A stretch of DNA of 64,000 nucleotides from Pterobdella sp. o SKG-2022 (taxonomy: Eukaryota; Annelida; Clitellata; Hirudinida; Piscicolidae). The stretch covers positions 21,392,283-21,456,282 of the forward strand of contig OZ038321.1 of the NCBI GenBank assembly GCA_964035795.1, in the 5' to 3' direction. Under the pieces are notes generated by a model, which was not told the DNA's origin, searched no databases, and saw nothing but the letters and a program-made list of their open reading frames with translations. Both the position numbers and the translations under genes were made by a program. This document shows positions 22,901 through 36,300 of this stretch, in pieces. Every line of letters starts with the position of its first letter. Positions within the stretch are counted from its first letter, which is position 1.

Positions 22901-24410
22901 CAAAAATAATAAGCAAAATTCTATCTTTGATTTTAGTGCAACAAGCCAAAAGCTTTATGAGCATAGAAAAATTAGTCTACTTCAAGAATAGCTACTTTTA
23001 TTTTAAAAAACGAAAATTTTCCATTATAATGGGTTGGATGGCTTTTAGACAAACTGACTTTCAAAACGAGACAGCCAAAAAATTTTTAAGTGAAGTCAGT
23101 TATTTTTTTGATGTGGAATATATATAATAAAAGAGCTGGAAAACATTGCAGAAACTAAATCTTTTGTCATAACAACGATCGGAATAATTCGTTAAGTTCT
23201 CAAAAGTTTTTACCTGCGGAGCATGGTCATTGACATCCAACACATTGAGAAGGACATTTCCAGTGGTAGGAATCGATCCCACTCCTTTATCTTTGGCTTC
23301 TATCTTTAAATGATAAGTACTCGTTTCTTCCCTATCTAACTTTCCAAGGAGTAGAATCTCTCCAGTGATGTTGTTGAGGTCGAAAAGATTTTTATGGCTT
23401 TGAGTGGTTGAAGGTGAAAAAGCATAAAAAACCTGTTCCAAATTCAAAGATTTATCGTGTTCAGATTTTAATGTAATGAAAAAGTTTAAAACTTTGAAAT
23501 ATTTATGATTGTGTGAGCAAGGAACCTGAGAATTGGGTCCAGAGTCTGCATCAAAGGCTTGAACTCTAGCCACCAGCGTCATGAAAGGGGCATCCTCCGA
23601 TAGACTCACCTCGTAAACCTCTCGATCAAACACGGGACTGTTGTCGTTGGCATCAAGAACCTCCACTTCTACCACCAAGTATCCACTGTGTCTGGGAGGT
23701 CCAGCGTCTGTAGCCACCACCCTCATACGGTAGAAACCCCTTTCTTCACGATCCAACTTCTTTATCAGAACCAAGTTTAGTTTTTTTGATTCAATTTTCC
23801 TTAAAGCAAATGTTTCAGTGTCTTTTTCGTTTTCAGTCAGAAGAAGGTAGCTTGAGACAGAGAATGGTGGTGTGTCGAGGTCTTTGGCTTGTGGCAGTTT
23901 GTAGCTGGTGTCTTTTGGAGTAGATTCTATGATGGAAAAAAGAATACTGTTGGGAAAAAATGTAGGTTGATGATCGTTAATGTCTTCGATGTGTATAGTA
24001 AGAGTGATCACTTCACTCCTGCCGTTCACTTGAACCACCAGTGCTCGCTCCAACACACAAACTCCCCCTTCTTCCATCTTGCCATCCCTCTCTTTCTCGT
24101 CCAGCATGGCACCCAAATCATCTTCATCTGCCGTATCACATATAGCTTCTCGATCAATTCTTCCGGCAGTCGTCAACTTTGATGACGAAGTATTGAAATC
24201 AAGGTATGATGGTAAGGGTGATAAAAATTTGAAGCGAGTAGAAGGACCAACTCTAAGATCATGTGTTACCACTCCTATTTCTGTACCCACCTCCACTTCC
24301 TCCAGCACCCTGTATTGAAGTCTGGATGGTAGGGCATTCATTCTTGTCACCATGGCAACTGAAAGAACGGCTATAAAAATGGCGAGAGTGAGAAATAATT
24401 TCCGAATCAT
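13948..24410 (-). CDS. Protocadherin, seven cadherin domains, single-pass membrane protein
   Basis: Four coding exons: 23214-24410, 17670-17788, 16650-16782 and 13948-16092 (stop at the low end), summing to 3594 nt, 1197 residues, with consistent phases. A signal peptide covers residues 1-27. The cadherin repeats (calcium-dependent adhesion domains) end at DINDHQPTF (about 143-151), DANDNSPVF (about 255), DVNDHAPQ (about 392-399), a degenerate FDSKRNKIEF (about 501-510), DINDNPPTF (about 623) and DINDNAPVF (about 774). A seventh lacks the linker motif and lies next to the membrane. LDRE/VDRE motifs mark most repeats. The transmembrane helix is at about 901-922 and a 275-residue Asn/Ser/Lys-rich cytoplasmic tail follows. 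Introns cut EC4 into pieces, whereas protocadherin ectodomains are often one large exon. The exon 2/3 junction uses a weak donor and is the least certain. Likely role: cell adhesion and recognition, often neural. AATAAA (minus) lies at 13740-13745. Confidence 0.9.
16093..16649 (-). other. Protocadherin intron 3
   Basis: AT-rich intronic sequence of 557 bp containing a short interrupted run of TTTATATTCAAAAA-like units (16120-16200). I see no coding or structural feature in it. Confidence 0.6.
17789..23213 (-). other. Protocadherin intron 1 (5.4 kb)
   Basis: This large intron separates the exon encoding EC1-EC3 from the small exon that starts EC4. It is AT-rich throughout. It holds the (TAG)n-like tract at 21384-21536 and no transposon coding sequence that I can recognise. 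A short minus-strand open segment near 20670-20735 follows an AG and ends in a stop. It could be an alternative terminal exon, but the support is too thin to call. Confidence 0.6.
21384..21536. repeat. Imperfect (TAG)n trinucleotide repeat, protocadherin intron 1
   Basis: About 150 bp of mixed TAG, TAT and TAA triplets, mostly of the form GTAGTAGTA with scattered single-base changes. It keeps long frames open on both strands, but the translations are Val/Ile or Thr/Asn homopolymers and are not genes. Confidence 0.85.
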
Positions 24411-27400
24411 CTGGTGCGTTTCACAGAGTTGTTTTTTATAGTTTTCTACAAACTCATTCAGTCTGTTCGCATAGTTTTACCTGAAATTTTGATGAGTTAT
24501 CTATTAATTTCAAGTTTGTGACGTCAATCCTTAATTAACTGTTATGCCATTGTTTTATGAATCACTATGATGAATCCGATAAAACTAAATGATAATTAAG
24601 TTAATTAAAAAAAAACTGAATTTTAGTATCGAGTAGTTGGTAGATTCTCATAAAAAGTAACAAATATTAATTTATTTTACATTTCAAAAAGTTTAAAAAT
24701 TATTTTCATTTTTTTTTCTTTTATTACTAAATAAAAAGAATGTAAGAATATTGGAAGTTGACTCCTATAATCATATTCTTTATTGAGAGACTAACAAGAA
24801 GCCTGCTTTTAATTGATTTAAGTTTTTATTTCGCGAAAGAACTTTGCAAAACTAAAGTTTTTAATGATCAAAATTAATTCACATGATTTTATAAAATTAA
24901 TGAATCGTGTAGTACCCCTTATGAGTGCGTATTGAAATTTTTTGACATATTTTTAATTCTTTAAAATACAAAGCTGAAACAATAAATTGAATTTCAAGTA
25001 AAAAAATTGTCGAAAAGTCATAAAAACTAATAAATTTAAAAAAAAAATTGATAAAACAATTCTATCAAATTCGAACGAACTGATAGCATTTAGAGACTTG
25101 TAGCTACTCGTCATGTAAATGTGTACCTTAAGTTTAATTAAATTTCAAACTTTCTCATGTTCATAATGTTTTCAAACCAATAAATGATAATTTAAGAATT
25201 TTTTTTTTAGTTTATTTATACAAACAAAACAGTATGAGATTAATTTACATTGGCTTTTTATTTTTTACCGTTTTTGATTATTTTAAAACTTGAAAAATCT
25301 ACTTTAAAAGACTCTGAATCAAAGAAAGTGAATTTTTTCCATGTAAAAGCTTTGAAGTTTTCGCAAATGAAAGTGTCTTTTCTCATAAACATAAGATTTT
25401 TTGATGTATTAACACAATTATAGCACTGAATATAATTTATTTCTTCTAGAGATACAAATTAATGCGATTTTAAAGACTTAAAATGATTGAAGAGATGAAA
25501 TTTAGCATTTTATTGCCATAACTTGAAAACAAATATTTTGAAAGAAATTTTACTCATAAATTTTTGCATGAAATTAGTTCAGTGAAAAGTTTCAGTATAT
25601 TTTAAAAACACGAGATTCACAAGCAAGTTCCTTTGCTTTTCTTTGGCATCTTTAACGTATCTTTATGTACCGGAGGTGATTTCAAGTCTGCAATTATCGC
25701 TTTGAAGTTTTGCCATTTAAATTTTTAATTATTTATATAAAACTTTTTTAATTAAAATATTCTAAAGCTAAAAATTTATTCTCAATTTTATATTGAAATG
25801 CACAACAGCAAGCGTGAGGATTATTTAGGAATTGTTCTAATTAGAAATATTTGAGCACAAAATCTCTTTCGCAAAAGTTCCTTTAGTTAACGCTAATAAA
25901 TTAATGTTATCTTACCTTATTGTATCTTTATACTGTCTTCTATTCATTCTTTACGACAGCGGACTCCAATGAGAGAATTTATAAATAAGAAGTGGGCTCG
26001 GACAGAGTTGAGCAAATGATAATAAAAACCTTAACACATTTTTACAAATAAAAATCAAAGATTAAAAAATTTTTTACAAAAGTAAATTTTCATAAAAAAA
26101 TTAGAAATAAAAAATTTTTTAAATCTTTTAAAAAGACTGATAAATTATTTGCTAGCAAGTAAATGTGGCTAATCGGAGAAAGAAAAATATTTAAGAAACG
26201 TTAGTTCATATAAACTATGTCCCCATGTGTTTGCGGGATTAGACATTTCTTTTTATATATCCCTTTTTTATGTTCTATAATAATTGTATAATTATGCACG
26301 TAACTATGAAGTTTTTTGTTACGTGATACAGATGTTTTGTCAAAATGAAATTTTTTCAAGCAGTTTTAATGAGTTCAAAAAATAACAAAATTGTTTAATT
26401 ATCGAGGTTTTCTGCTCACAATCATTATAAAGAGCTTACATTCAGTAGTTACTACAAATAATACTTTCTAGAAAACTTGGCTAACTATTCAAAAGAACAT
26501 TATTGAATGAATTATTAACTGAAAGGCAAATAACGGCTCATAAAGGCGAAAAAAGTTGTTTCTGCTCGAATATTAACTACTCTGACATATGGCAAGTTTA
26601 TAAAATTGCAGATATTGAATTATTAAAGAATGTGCATTAGCATCAAAATTAAACTTTGGAGTAGATCAATTTCATAATGTGTTTCATGCTATCGTTTCAT
26701 TAAGCTAACAATTTTTACCACGTTTAACCTTTATACTTGATTAAAAATAAAAGGTTTATATAAGATCGATAAAAAACATTTGTAGAGTTTTAATCATAAT
26801 TAAGTTTCTTAACCTTCAAACGTATGCCTGCGTTGACAACATAATAGCACCAAATGCTACAGACCAAAACTGTATGCTTGTCAATAAAACAAACACACAA
26901 CAAAAATCGAAGCATCCCAGTAAATACTGGTTGGTTACGCTTCATTGTCAATATTGCTCACCTCAGAGATAACTATTTGATCAAGCATACGTGAGGAGAA
27001 TGGAGGAATAAGGAGTCTTGTAAAAAAGACTTGTGTTGTTATTTAACAGAGCTTTGTGTTGTGACGTTTGTTGTATGTATTCATCAACGTTGCTGAGAAG
27101 CCCCTATAAAAACTCCGCACAGAATATAAAAGGCTTTGTGAGTTGTAAGAGATAAAAATTTTTTTAAAACAAACACTAAATTATTAATAGGTTTTTGTAT
27201 AAATTCTGATAGTATAACTTCTAGATTCATATGCTTTAGAGCTGAGAACTGTTCGAAAAAAGACGTGAATTTCATTGCAAAAATTTTCGCCTGAAATAGT
27301 TATCTCCTATTCCTAAAAGTGGATTTTTCAATTAAATTTTTTTCAGTGTTTTCAACGTTGTTTTTTCATTTAAAATAAAAATGAGAATCGAAAAATAAAA

Positions 27401-30228
27401 TGAAGTTTTTCTATGCTAAAATTTGCTTTGTAAATTCAATTTTTAGAGTTGACTTTTATTACAAAGCAAATTCAACTAATAAAATAGAATTTTAATTTAT
27501 CTAATTTCAATTTTTTTTTCATCGACATAATTCTTGAGCTTTTACATTGTTTCAGCTTGGATACTTATCATTTGAAGTATTTAGTCTAAACAGATTTTCG
27601 TGGCAGAAGCTCATTAGAGATTTATCACAAAAGAACATTCACAATTGTCATAAAGTCAAATCTTCAAACATTCTCTATTTATCAAGCTACCATTGTTTCT
27701 TTTCAAATGAAATTCTTTCAAGTATTCCTTTATTTCTGTCCATAAACTTCTCCAAATATATTATCCACCCAAATCCTAAAAAGAAAAATTATTTTATCAT
27801 TGAAATTTTTATTACTAAAACAATTTTTTCCAGCTATACCACTTTATTCACAATTTTTATTCTGCCGTTAGCATTGCTTTTTCATTTGCACTGCCCGCCC
27901 ATCAATATTTCACATCCATGCATCTTTTTGTTACTGATCAAACATTCTTTTATAAATATAGCTTAATCTATTATTCATTTTCAGCTCAATTCTGCCTAAC
28001 TCTTCTACATCAATTTTTCTTCACTTAAACTCACTCCTCTTGCACAATAAATTACCATGAGAGAGGTTTTTTTCGTTTTCATAAATGCTTTTGACTTTAT
28101 TGAAATATTTGCTTATAAGAATTGCTATATCTAAGTATATAGAGTAGACTTTTTCTCATATGCCTTTTTGCAGCTAAATTTATTTTTATGATTTCTAATT
28201 AAAAATTTTTTATCGCAGTTATTTTTTAGTATTTTATTAATATGTTGCATCATATCTTACTTTTGGCTCATATGGGTGGGACTCAAAAACTTTCTCCAGA
28301 GAGAGGTTGATATTAAAGTGAACTTCAATAAAAAGAACAAAAAAGCAAAAAGATTAAACTAGACATAACATTGACACCAAAAAAGTCTCTACTATCGAAC
28401 TATTATGTTTAGAAACCATAACGTACGACCTACAGAATTAAATTAAGTTCCTTAGAGATGAATTGTTGTTTAGTGTGATGAATTTAAAATACTCTATGAA
28501 AAAAATCAAAACGTTTGCACGAAAAAACTCAATGGAAAATAACAATGAGTTGATGAATAGATTGGGAAAGTTTATAAAAGGAATCATGCAGCTTTTGAGA
28601 AGCTATATTAAAGAGAAGAAGTTTTTGGATCATTGAAAAAATTAATTTCAAACTAGATTTTATATCAGGTAAAAAGAGTTTTAAAAATAGATATTATATT
28701 GAAAAAATCAAATTCTGAAATTTCTGAAAAAATTTTATTTAAAATTTTTGAAGAATCATTTCCAATTGAAAAACATTCAACAAAGTTTTTAATTTTTAAC
28801 GAAACCAACGACAAAACGTTCTGATAAGTTGAGCCGTAAAATTAGCGTAAGCAAACTTTTGAGATGAATCGCTAAAGCTTGATTGAGAAACTGTGCTGAA
28901 TTCTAATCATTTTTTAAATATAAATTACATTAAGAACATGTAATGAAAAAAACCCATTCAATAAAGTGTCGCCAGTATAAAGTGATTTTTGGAAGATATG
29001 AGTTGAGCAGAATTATTAAGAGCTTGTGATGTAATTATAAGGAAAGTAGTAGCGTTAGATTTTTTGTACGTTAAAACTTGGTATTATAATAACTAAGAAT
29101 TTCATTAGGCTACTTTGTGTGAAAAAGTTCAAGAAAAAAAAACTGAAACTTTTAAAATTAAATCCTTGTGACAATAATTAGAAACCTTGAAAAACTCTTT
29201 TGTTAACAAAATAGACAAACACTGAGATTTTTAAACGGCTTGAAAAATTACTCATAATTTCATTAAGAGATACCGCAGACTTCGTCAAAGTAAAAACAAT
29301 TTTGTAACTTGTTTAATTAACAAAGCCGGCCATTGTTTGTGAACAAATACAGACTTAATTGTAAAATTGTTTTATTAATAGAAGACATAAAAATCTGTTT
29401 AATTTTATTGTTTAAGCTAATGCATTTAATAGCTTCCATTTTAATGCAGGCATTTTCGTTACTTTTCAATTCTTTTTTTATTAATGTGCACTCGTGGAAT
29501 AAGGGATTATTTTTAAATTCTTTATTTAATATATCAAACAATAAAAATTAATAATATTTTTAAAAATCATATTCATTTTCAATTATAAATACCTTTTTTA
29601 AATGTTTCGTTCTAAGAAATTTTTTTAGATGAAGGAATAGAACGAAAAGACCTAAACAAAAGGGATTAATGAAAGAACGCGCATTGCTGGAAACACGCAT
29701 GCTTCTATCGACCCAAGACTTCAAACTGATACATTTATTTGCCGATGTATTTATTCCAATTTCAATGAACATTTTTTCCACTACTCAAGTCAAATTTGAA
29801 AAGTTAATTGAAATAAAGCAGCTTGTTTCGGAAGCTTTTTTAATTTTAAAATCAACTTTCAGTAACCACTGTGGTTTGCTCTACGGATTTCATAACGATA
29901 ATAATAAATAAAAATAATAATAATAATTAATGTTTTGAATGGAGTAATGCGAATAAGTGTACTTTCCACTTCTTCATACACATTAAACTCACCAGCGCAA
30001 CTTACTCAATTTTCTAATAATTCTCTTCATAATACTAAAAGTCATAAACCCTTAATAATTTTTTCAGGGTTAAAAGTGGAATAAATTTTTATAGCGTATG
30101 CTTTCTCAAACCCATCATCATCGGTTAATAGACAAAAGTTTCTTATGAGGCCTCGAATAAACAGAATCCTTTTGAAATTCTATTGCCATTTTATTAAGCA
30201 TTCAGACAGTAGGGTTGCATTCTTTATT

Positions 30229-30386
30229 CTACTTTGAAGACTTCGCCATCGAGACTGCTACATTCAATCTCTTCATGCTCTCTCTAAATATCCGCCCTTG
30301 CATGCCTCTCCACCTTCTAACTCGCCTGGGTTTATACTGGGTACTGGCGGTTTGTATTTTATCAATGTTTCCATTGAAATGATGCC
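30229..30386 (-). CDS. Possible terminal coding exon, unrecognised
   Basis: On the minus strand an AG acceptor at about 30387-30388 is followed by 51 open codons ending in TAG at 30229-30231. An AATAAA signal follows immediately at 30223-30228, with another near 30190. The segment is less AT-rich than its surroundings. Its translation is strongly basic, with Arg pairs (for example RRVRRWRGMQGR) and a Met/Lys/Ser end. The acceptor phase equals the donor phase of the candidate first exon at 42688-42799, but a join across 12 kb is speculative. I do not recognise the protein, and chance remains quite possible. Confidence 0.25.
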
Positions 30387-33300
30387 CTTAAACATTTGAA
30401 AGAACAGAGTTTCAGAATGCTGTTTAATATAGTGTATCGAAAGTACTAATATAAAATAATTTCAAGCAAAATTGAAGCTCAAGGTCAGTTCTCTTTTTAA
30501 TGAAAACCATAAAGGTGAAGTATAGGCATTCGATGCAAAAAAGTACCAAGCCTGTTTACACGGAAATCTGTAAACCCTGAGATTGACTTTTCAATACATG
30601 GAAGAAAGTTTAGTGCATAGCGCAATTTAAAAGTGAGTGGAATATTAAACAAAATAAAACGTAAAATTTTTGTCGTAAAAGATTGCGTTAGTGAAGGCTG
30701 CCAGAGTTTCAATGTTATCTCTAATCCCGTCACGCATATCAGTTACTCGTGTATTCTAAAAATTTCAGGTAGTTTGATGAAATTCATGCAAAAACGACTG
30801 AAGACATTTGAATAAGCACCGGGTTTGTGGGGTGTATGAGGAAGGTGGAGCGTGGATGCAGCTACGATGCAAACGAGGGCTGATGGATCTGCGTTCGCTG
30901 TGTTTAAAGTTGATGTTGATTTAATATTGCAAGTGCTTTGATGGATTTTATTCATTCGAAAAAAATAGTATAAAAAGCTCGGTGGAATTAATTGAATAGT
31001 TTGATGGTGAGATACAGAAATAAATGTTATTTTTTGAATGAAAATTCTTATTCTTATATCCATTTTGACGAAATAAATCTACTAAAAAAAGGAAATAGCG
31101 GTTATTATATGTCTTAAAAAATTAGTTTTATTTAATATTCAAACTGTGAAAATAAAAAAACTTTAAATTTGTAATTATAAGCCTACAACCCAAGAAATAA
31201 TCTTCAACGCAGTTGTTCCAGTTAAGTTTTAGTTCGAAAAATTCATTTGAACGAGGAATAAAATAGCTGTCTAGCTTTGAGAGGCTGAAAAGGGCGTTTA
31301 ATTGACGAAAAAGTGTTCTGCGCTTGTTCAGTACATGAAATGGCTCCAAAAACCTTAACATTTTTTTTAATCATTTGAACTCAGCATTATGCTTGAAAAT
31401 ATTTTTATTTTCTCGTGTTTTTTAGTTTTAAGACATTATATTTGATTTTAATAGGGAGTGCCAAAAGTATTTTTTAATTTGCTTGGGAACTGTATCCAGA
31501 ATGCAATTATAAAAAGCATCTGAAAATACTTTCGAGACTCCAATAAAGACGTTGGTCGATTCGCTTTGACAGTTGATTAGCTAACCTCAGACTCGCATAT
31601 TGAATTCAGCTCAATATTTTGAGAAGTGTTTCTTACTTAAAAAGCTATTTTTCATCTGTCAACTTTGTCTTTTAGTTAATGTTTGTTAAAGCATTTTGAA
31701 AAGATGATAAATACAAGTTGAAATCCAGTGTTAGTAATGAAATTTTTTTTCAATGAATATAATTCTAAGGTACGTTACATACATTTTAAATTGTGCACAA
31801 TACCTTTTAGGACAATACATCTTAGTTTTAAATGTGGAAAGGAGTGAGTGATTGTCATTCACAATTTATTTTCATGCCGATATGAATCATTTACAAAAAC
31901 ATTATTCTTACGTTACTTTTATTTATAAAAAAAATTGACTTCTAAAACAGGTTTTGAAAATAGAGAAGAAAATGTTCAAGGAATGGATAAATTCGAAAAA
32001 AAAACATTTTTCCTCAAAACTACAGCTAGTCTTTTGGGCAATATAGCTTAGTTAAGGTGTTGTTTTATGTAATAAATGCTGATATGTTATAATTGACCGG
32101 GCGAAATGACCAAAAAATGTGCAATGTATATACGTAAAATTAGAACATAAAAATATGGATAAATTTCTTACAAAGTAGTACCCATAAAAAAATATACCCG
32201 AACTGGCCATTAACTTCATATTTTGGGTAATGTTCAACTGCGTATGGTGTTTTGAAAGAAAGAAAATTTTAAAACTCGATGTTTGAATGGGTCTGGACTT
32301 TTTGGGCGTCTACGTCTCAATCAAAAACATTGTTTTCCAAAAATATTTTTAATTTTTTCCATAATTTTTAAACGAGTTTTTGGAAAATATTTTTTTTGCA
32401 AAACAAATAAGAGTATTTAAAACACAGAAACGCCATCTGAAACAAAAACTACAAAGAAAAACGAGGAGTCATCACTGCTTTAACCTTTAAAAGAACCACA
32501 GTAAAGCATGGCGTCCCACGTATCGAAGCAAAATGTAGAAAGAATGATTAAAAAGGTTGCTTAAAAAAGCTTTGATTAGGCCCTATTGTTCGTAAAACAA
32601 GAAATGTAACAAAATTATTGAAAAGTGCAAAAAATTAATTCTATGAATACTAAAAAAAATGAGTGATAAACTGATAATAGAGGAAAAATTGAAAAAAAAG
32701 AAATAATATACTGAGCATAAAAGCTGAATTGCCGAAATTTTAAAATTCTCAAATTTTAATATAGAAAAATGAATTTGTTTTGAATTTTGTATTACATTTT
32801 GAATGATTTAAATGCAAAATTTAATTCTAGAAAAAAACAGGGCTTTGAGCTTTAAAAATTTTGGATTAATTATATGGCAAGTAAAGCAAACTGACTTTCC
32901 ATCTAATTGTTGGCTTTAATAATAATCTCCAAACTATCGCATTATTGAAAAATAAAAACGAAGAAAGAATGTGTTTTGGAGTCAAAAATTTTAATTCTAC
33001 AAGAATAGCCACGTACAAGCTCAAAAAAAACCCGTAAATGAATAATGAAAAATTTTAATTTGGAAAGCTTCTAAATAATCAAAAAACTGTAAAAGATGAA
33101 GGAGTTTAAAATTAAAGGATGAGAGTTACTTTTGTCGAAATAACTTCAAATAACTCAGGTTGATGCTGTGAGGGTGAAATGCATGAAATTATATTAACGT
33201 TTCAACAAATTCCCCGCTAATTTTTTCAATCTCATAAAATTCTCACATTTTAGAAAATTTAAAAACATTTTCAAACACACACAAAATTACACACGTAAAA

Positions 33301-36300
33301 ACATTCACAAACTCAAACGAAGACAATATCATAATATAACACAGAAAAAAATAACCAAACACACAGAGAACAAACGCACGAAATTTAATCATTGAAAAAA
33401 TAATAAATGACCCTAAATTGAAAAATTTTGAAAAATATCTTCCATATTACCTATTACTTTTGCAAGCAGACTGGGAAAACTTCTTCCAAATTTCTTAATT
33501 AATTTTATTTGATAAACCTTAAACAATAGAGGTTTTCATAAGAGCATCCTCAAAACGCTTATTTCACCTTAGGCTGCGGTTTTCAAATGTTTAAAACACT
33601 TAAGAATTAGTTTATGCGTATCTACTTTATTCAAAGAATTAATCAATTTATAAGCCTTGGTGAAGATTAAAGAAGACTAAAATGATAGAGGAACTGAATC
33701 GTACATCTCGACCAATAACACTACATCTTTCTAACTACCTGTTAAAACATCTTCATAATCCCAGCGGAAGTTTTCAACGTTTTCTAAAAAATATCGCCAA
33801 ACCACAAATCACTGCCAGTCATGCCCCAATTTGAGAGGATCAAACTGCAGATGATGAACGCGTTTTGAAAGAGAATTTCGCAATGACAGTCTATGATTAT
33901 TGCTGAAACTTTGAAAATGAATTGGAATTTAAAACAGCATGGGGGAATCCGAGTTGCCAGCAGTGTTCTTTTGGCTCATTCATTCATCTCTCTTATCATA
34001 CCTCATTGGATTATGATATTACCATACTTCTTCATTGAGCCATGAGATTTTGAGCAATCTCTTTTGATACTCATTTATGGTCAGAAATAACGTTTGAAGT
34101 TGCTCTCTACGAAGTATGATAGCAAATTGTATCGCGAAAATTCCTCTTCGATATTCCTATTTATTTTTTTGAGTTATTCGAATTACTATGTCGAATCTTA
34201 TTTAATCTCGGAGTGCACTGAGTCAAACTTAATCAAATAATGTACATTCGTATTTTCAAAGTTGATAAAAAATGAAAGACTCATTCTTTTTACTTTAATT
34301 TAGAAAAATATGTTAAATAATTCAATTCTAGTGAATAATTAAACTATAAATAAAATTAATCTTTTTTTTTATGAAACACATCATTCAATTTTGCTAACTT
34401 TTTCACCGCAGTCAGCACAAGCCATATTGAAGCATCCTTCATACACACGTCACAACCAACGCCGGGCTGAAACAATGGCACAAATGCATTTCAGTCCTTA
34501 TTCCTACAATGAACGAGCCTGGTCTGCAATATAACATTTTTAAGTCCTTCATCCTGTCTTTTTCATGCTCATACTTAATGCTTCAGTTTTTGAAATTTGA
34601 AACAGGAGGTGGAAGACCAACAATTATAGTATAGTATCAATTTTGCATACAAAATTTGTTAGAAGGCTGTAAAGGGTAAAAGCGAATTTTTATTTTAATA
34701 CTAATATCTATTTACGACGAAATCATGAAAAAGCACTGAGTTTTGACATAGGATTTGAAACAAAAGATAATAAAAAGATTTTTGAACACGTTTGTTCTTG
34801 AAAATAAACGGGCCATTTATATTGAAAACAGCGGGGTTAAAGCCCAAAAGATTCTACACGAACTTTTTCAATGAATAATTTTAGAATTTTCAATAAATAT
34901 GGTGCTTAAAAAATTTTATATTCAAATATTTATTGAGAATAAATTGTTCAAATTATTCTGGAAATTTTGTAACACAAAATATAATACGATTCAATTTGCA
35001 TAAAAACTTAAATGAAAAGATATTCTTTCCAAAAAAAAAATTTTGAAAAAATTAAATAAATTAAGCTAATTTACTTTTAAAAAACTTCAAAATTGTACGT
35101 TTCAAATTCCTGAAATGCAAAAGAGGTAATAAAGATTCATAACTCAACAAAAATTTTAAATTTTGCGTTTCAAAATATTCCTTTAAATTGACGTCTTTAG
35201 CGTTTTATGATTGTTTCAAAACAAAGCAGCAGAACAAATAAAAATGATGGAAAGAAAAAATGACGAACTAAAAGAAATGACTAAGAAGATGAAATAAATG
35301 AAGTAATGAAATTAACAAACATTAAAATGGAAAATAGAAAAATAGAAAAACTAGATATAATTTAAAATTTTGAAAACAAATTTTAAAAAAGAAAAGTGAA
35401 ATTAATAAAAACACCCGAACATTAAATTGAAGAAGCACTTCTGGAATTTTTAACTCTTAAAAACTCCGAGCACTCCTTCGAACTCAAGGCATATTTTCTC
35501 GAAGCATTAGACATTATTGAAATAAACAATGTGTTGGAATTCACAAAATTCTAAACCAAGAAAAAATATCTGCCTAAAATACTAAAATAATAATTATCAT
35601 AGAAATAATATTGATAATAAAAAATGAAAACAACAATAATAATAATAAGCAAAAATAGGGGCTATTAGATAGAAAAAAATCTTAAAATGTAGGATAAGAA
35701 AGCTTTGGTATTAATTCTTGATGAGTCCAAACTTCTTTGTTCCTTCCCGTGGATCCAATATGGAGTCCATAGCGGTTCTTCGGTGTTATTTTTATCGCCA
35801 TTTCCTTTGTTATCAAGCAAGGCTTTCATCCTGCTTATATTGTTCAATAAAAACTTACAACGCTAATTGATTAAATATTTCTAATGATATTTCATTAATT
35901 ATTTGTATTGTTATTTAAATGATAGTAGTAAATCAATTTTATCCAATCACGTTCATCAGAGAAAAGCATTTTAAAATAGTGATATTCTACTGTTAAAAAT
36001 AGTGAAACAAGATACATTTATGCATAAAATATAACAATATGATAGATTGTAAACGTAGAAAATATTTTAATAGTTTATTCAGAAATTTACAATTCTTAAA
36101 CATAACTCACATATCAAACAAAACAGCAACACAATGTCTACACGGTCTTAAAGCTTGGCGAGTAATGCAAAAGCGAAAAAACTGCTGTGAAAATAAATAA
36201 CAGCTTGCAAGATTTTGTCATAACATAAGGACTTGACTCAAAAATGCTGTGAGCGTTCTATTGAATCACTACAGTGGTTTAAACTTTAAATGTTTGTATT

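Noticed and set aside
27547..27966. 139-codon plus-strand frame
   Set aside because: The translation is Phe/Ile/Asn/Ser-rich as expected from AT-rich DNA, with no domain, and the frame is not bounded by good splice or start signals. Chance is more likely.
30497..31063. Two adjacent minus-strand frames of about 80 and 106 codons
   Set aside because: No recognisable motif and no consistent splice sites linking them. Only the neighbouring 30229-30386 segment has signals worth recording.
35665..35847. 60-codon minus-strand frame after an AG with less AT-rich sequence
   Set aside because: It has no usable donor and no poly(A) signal at a sensible place, its phase does not match nearby candidates, and its composition becomes random at the end.
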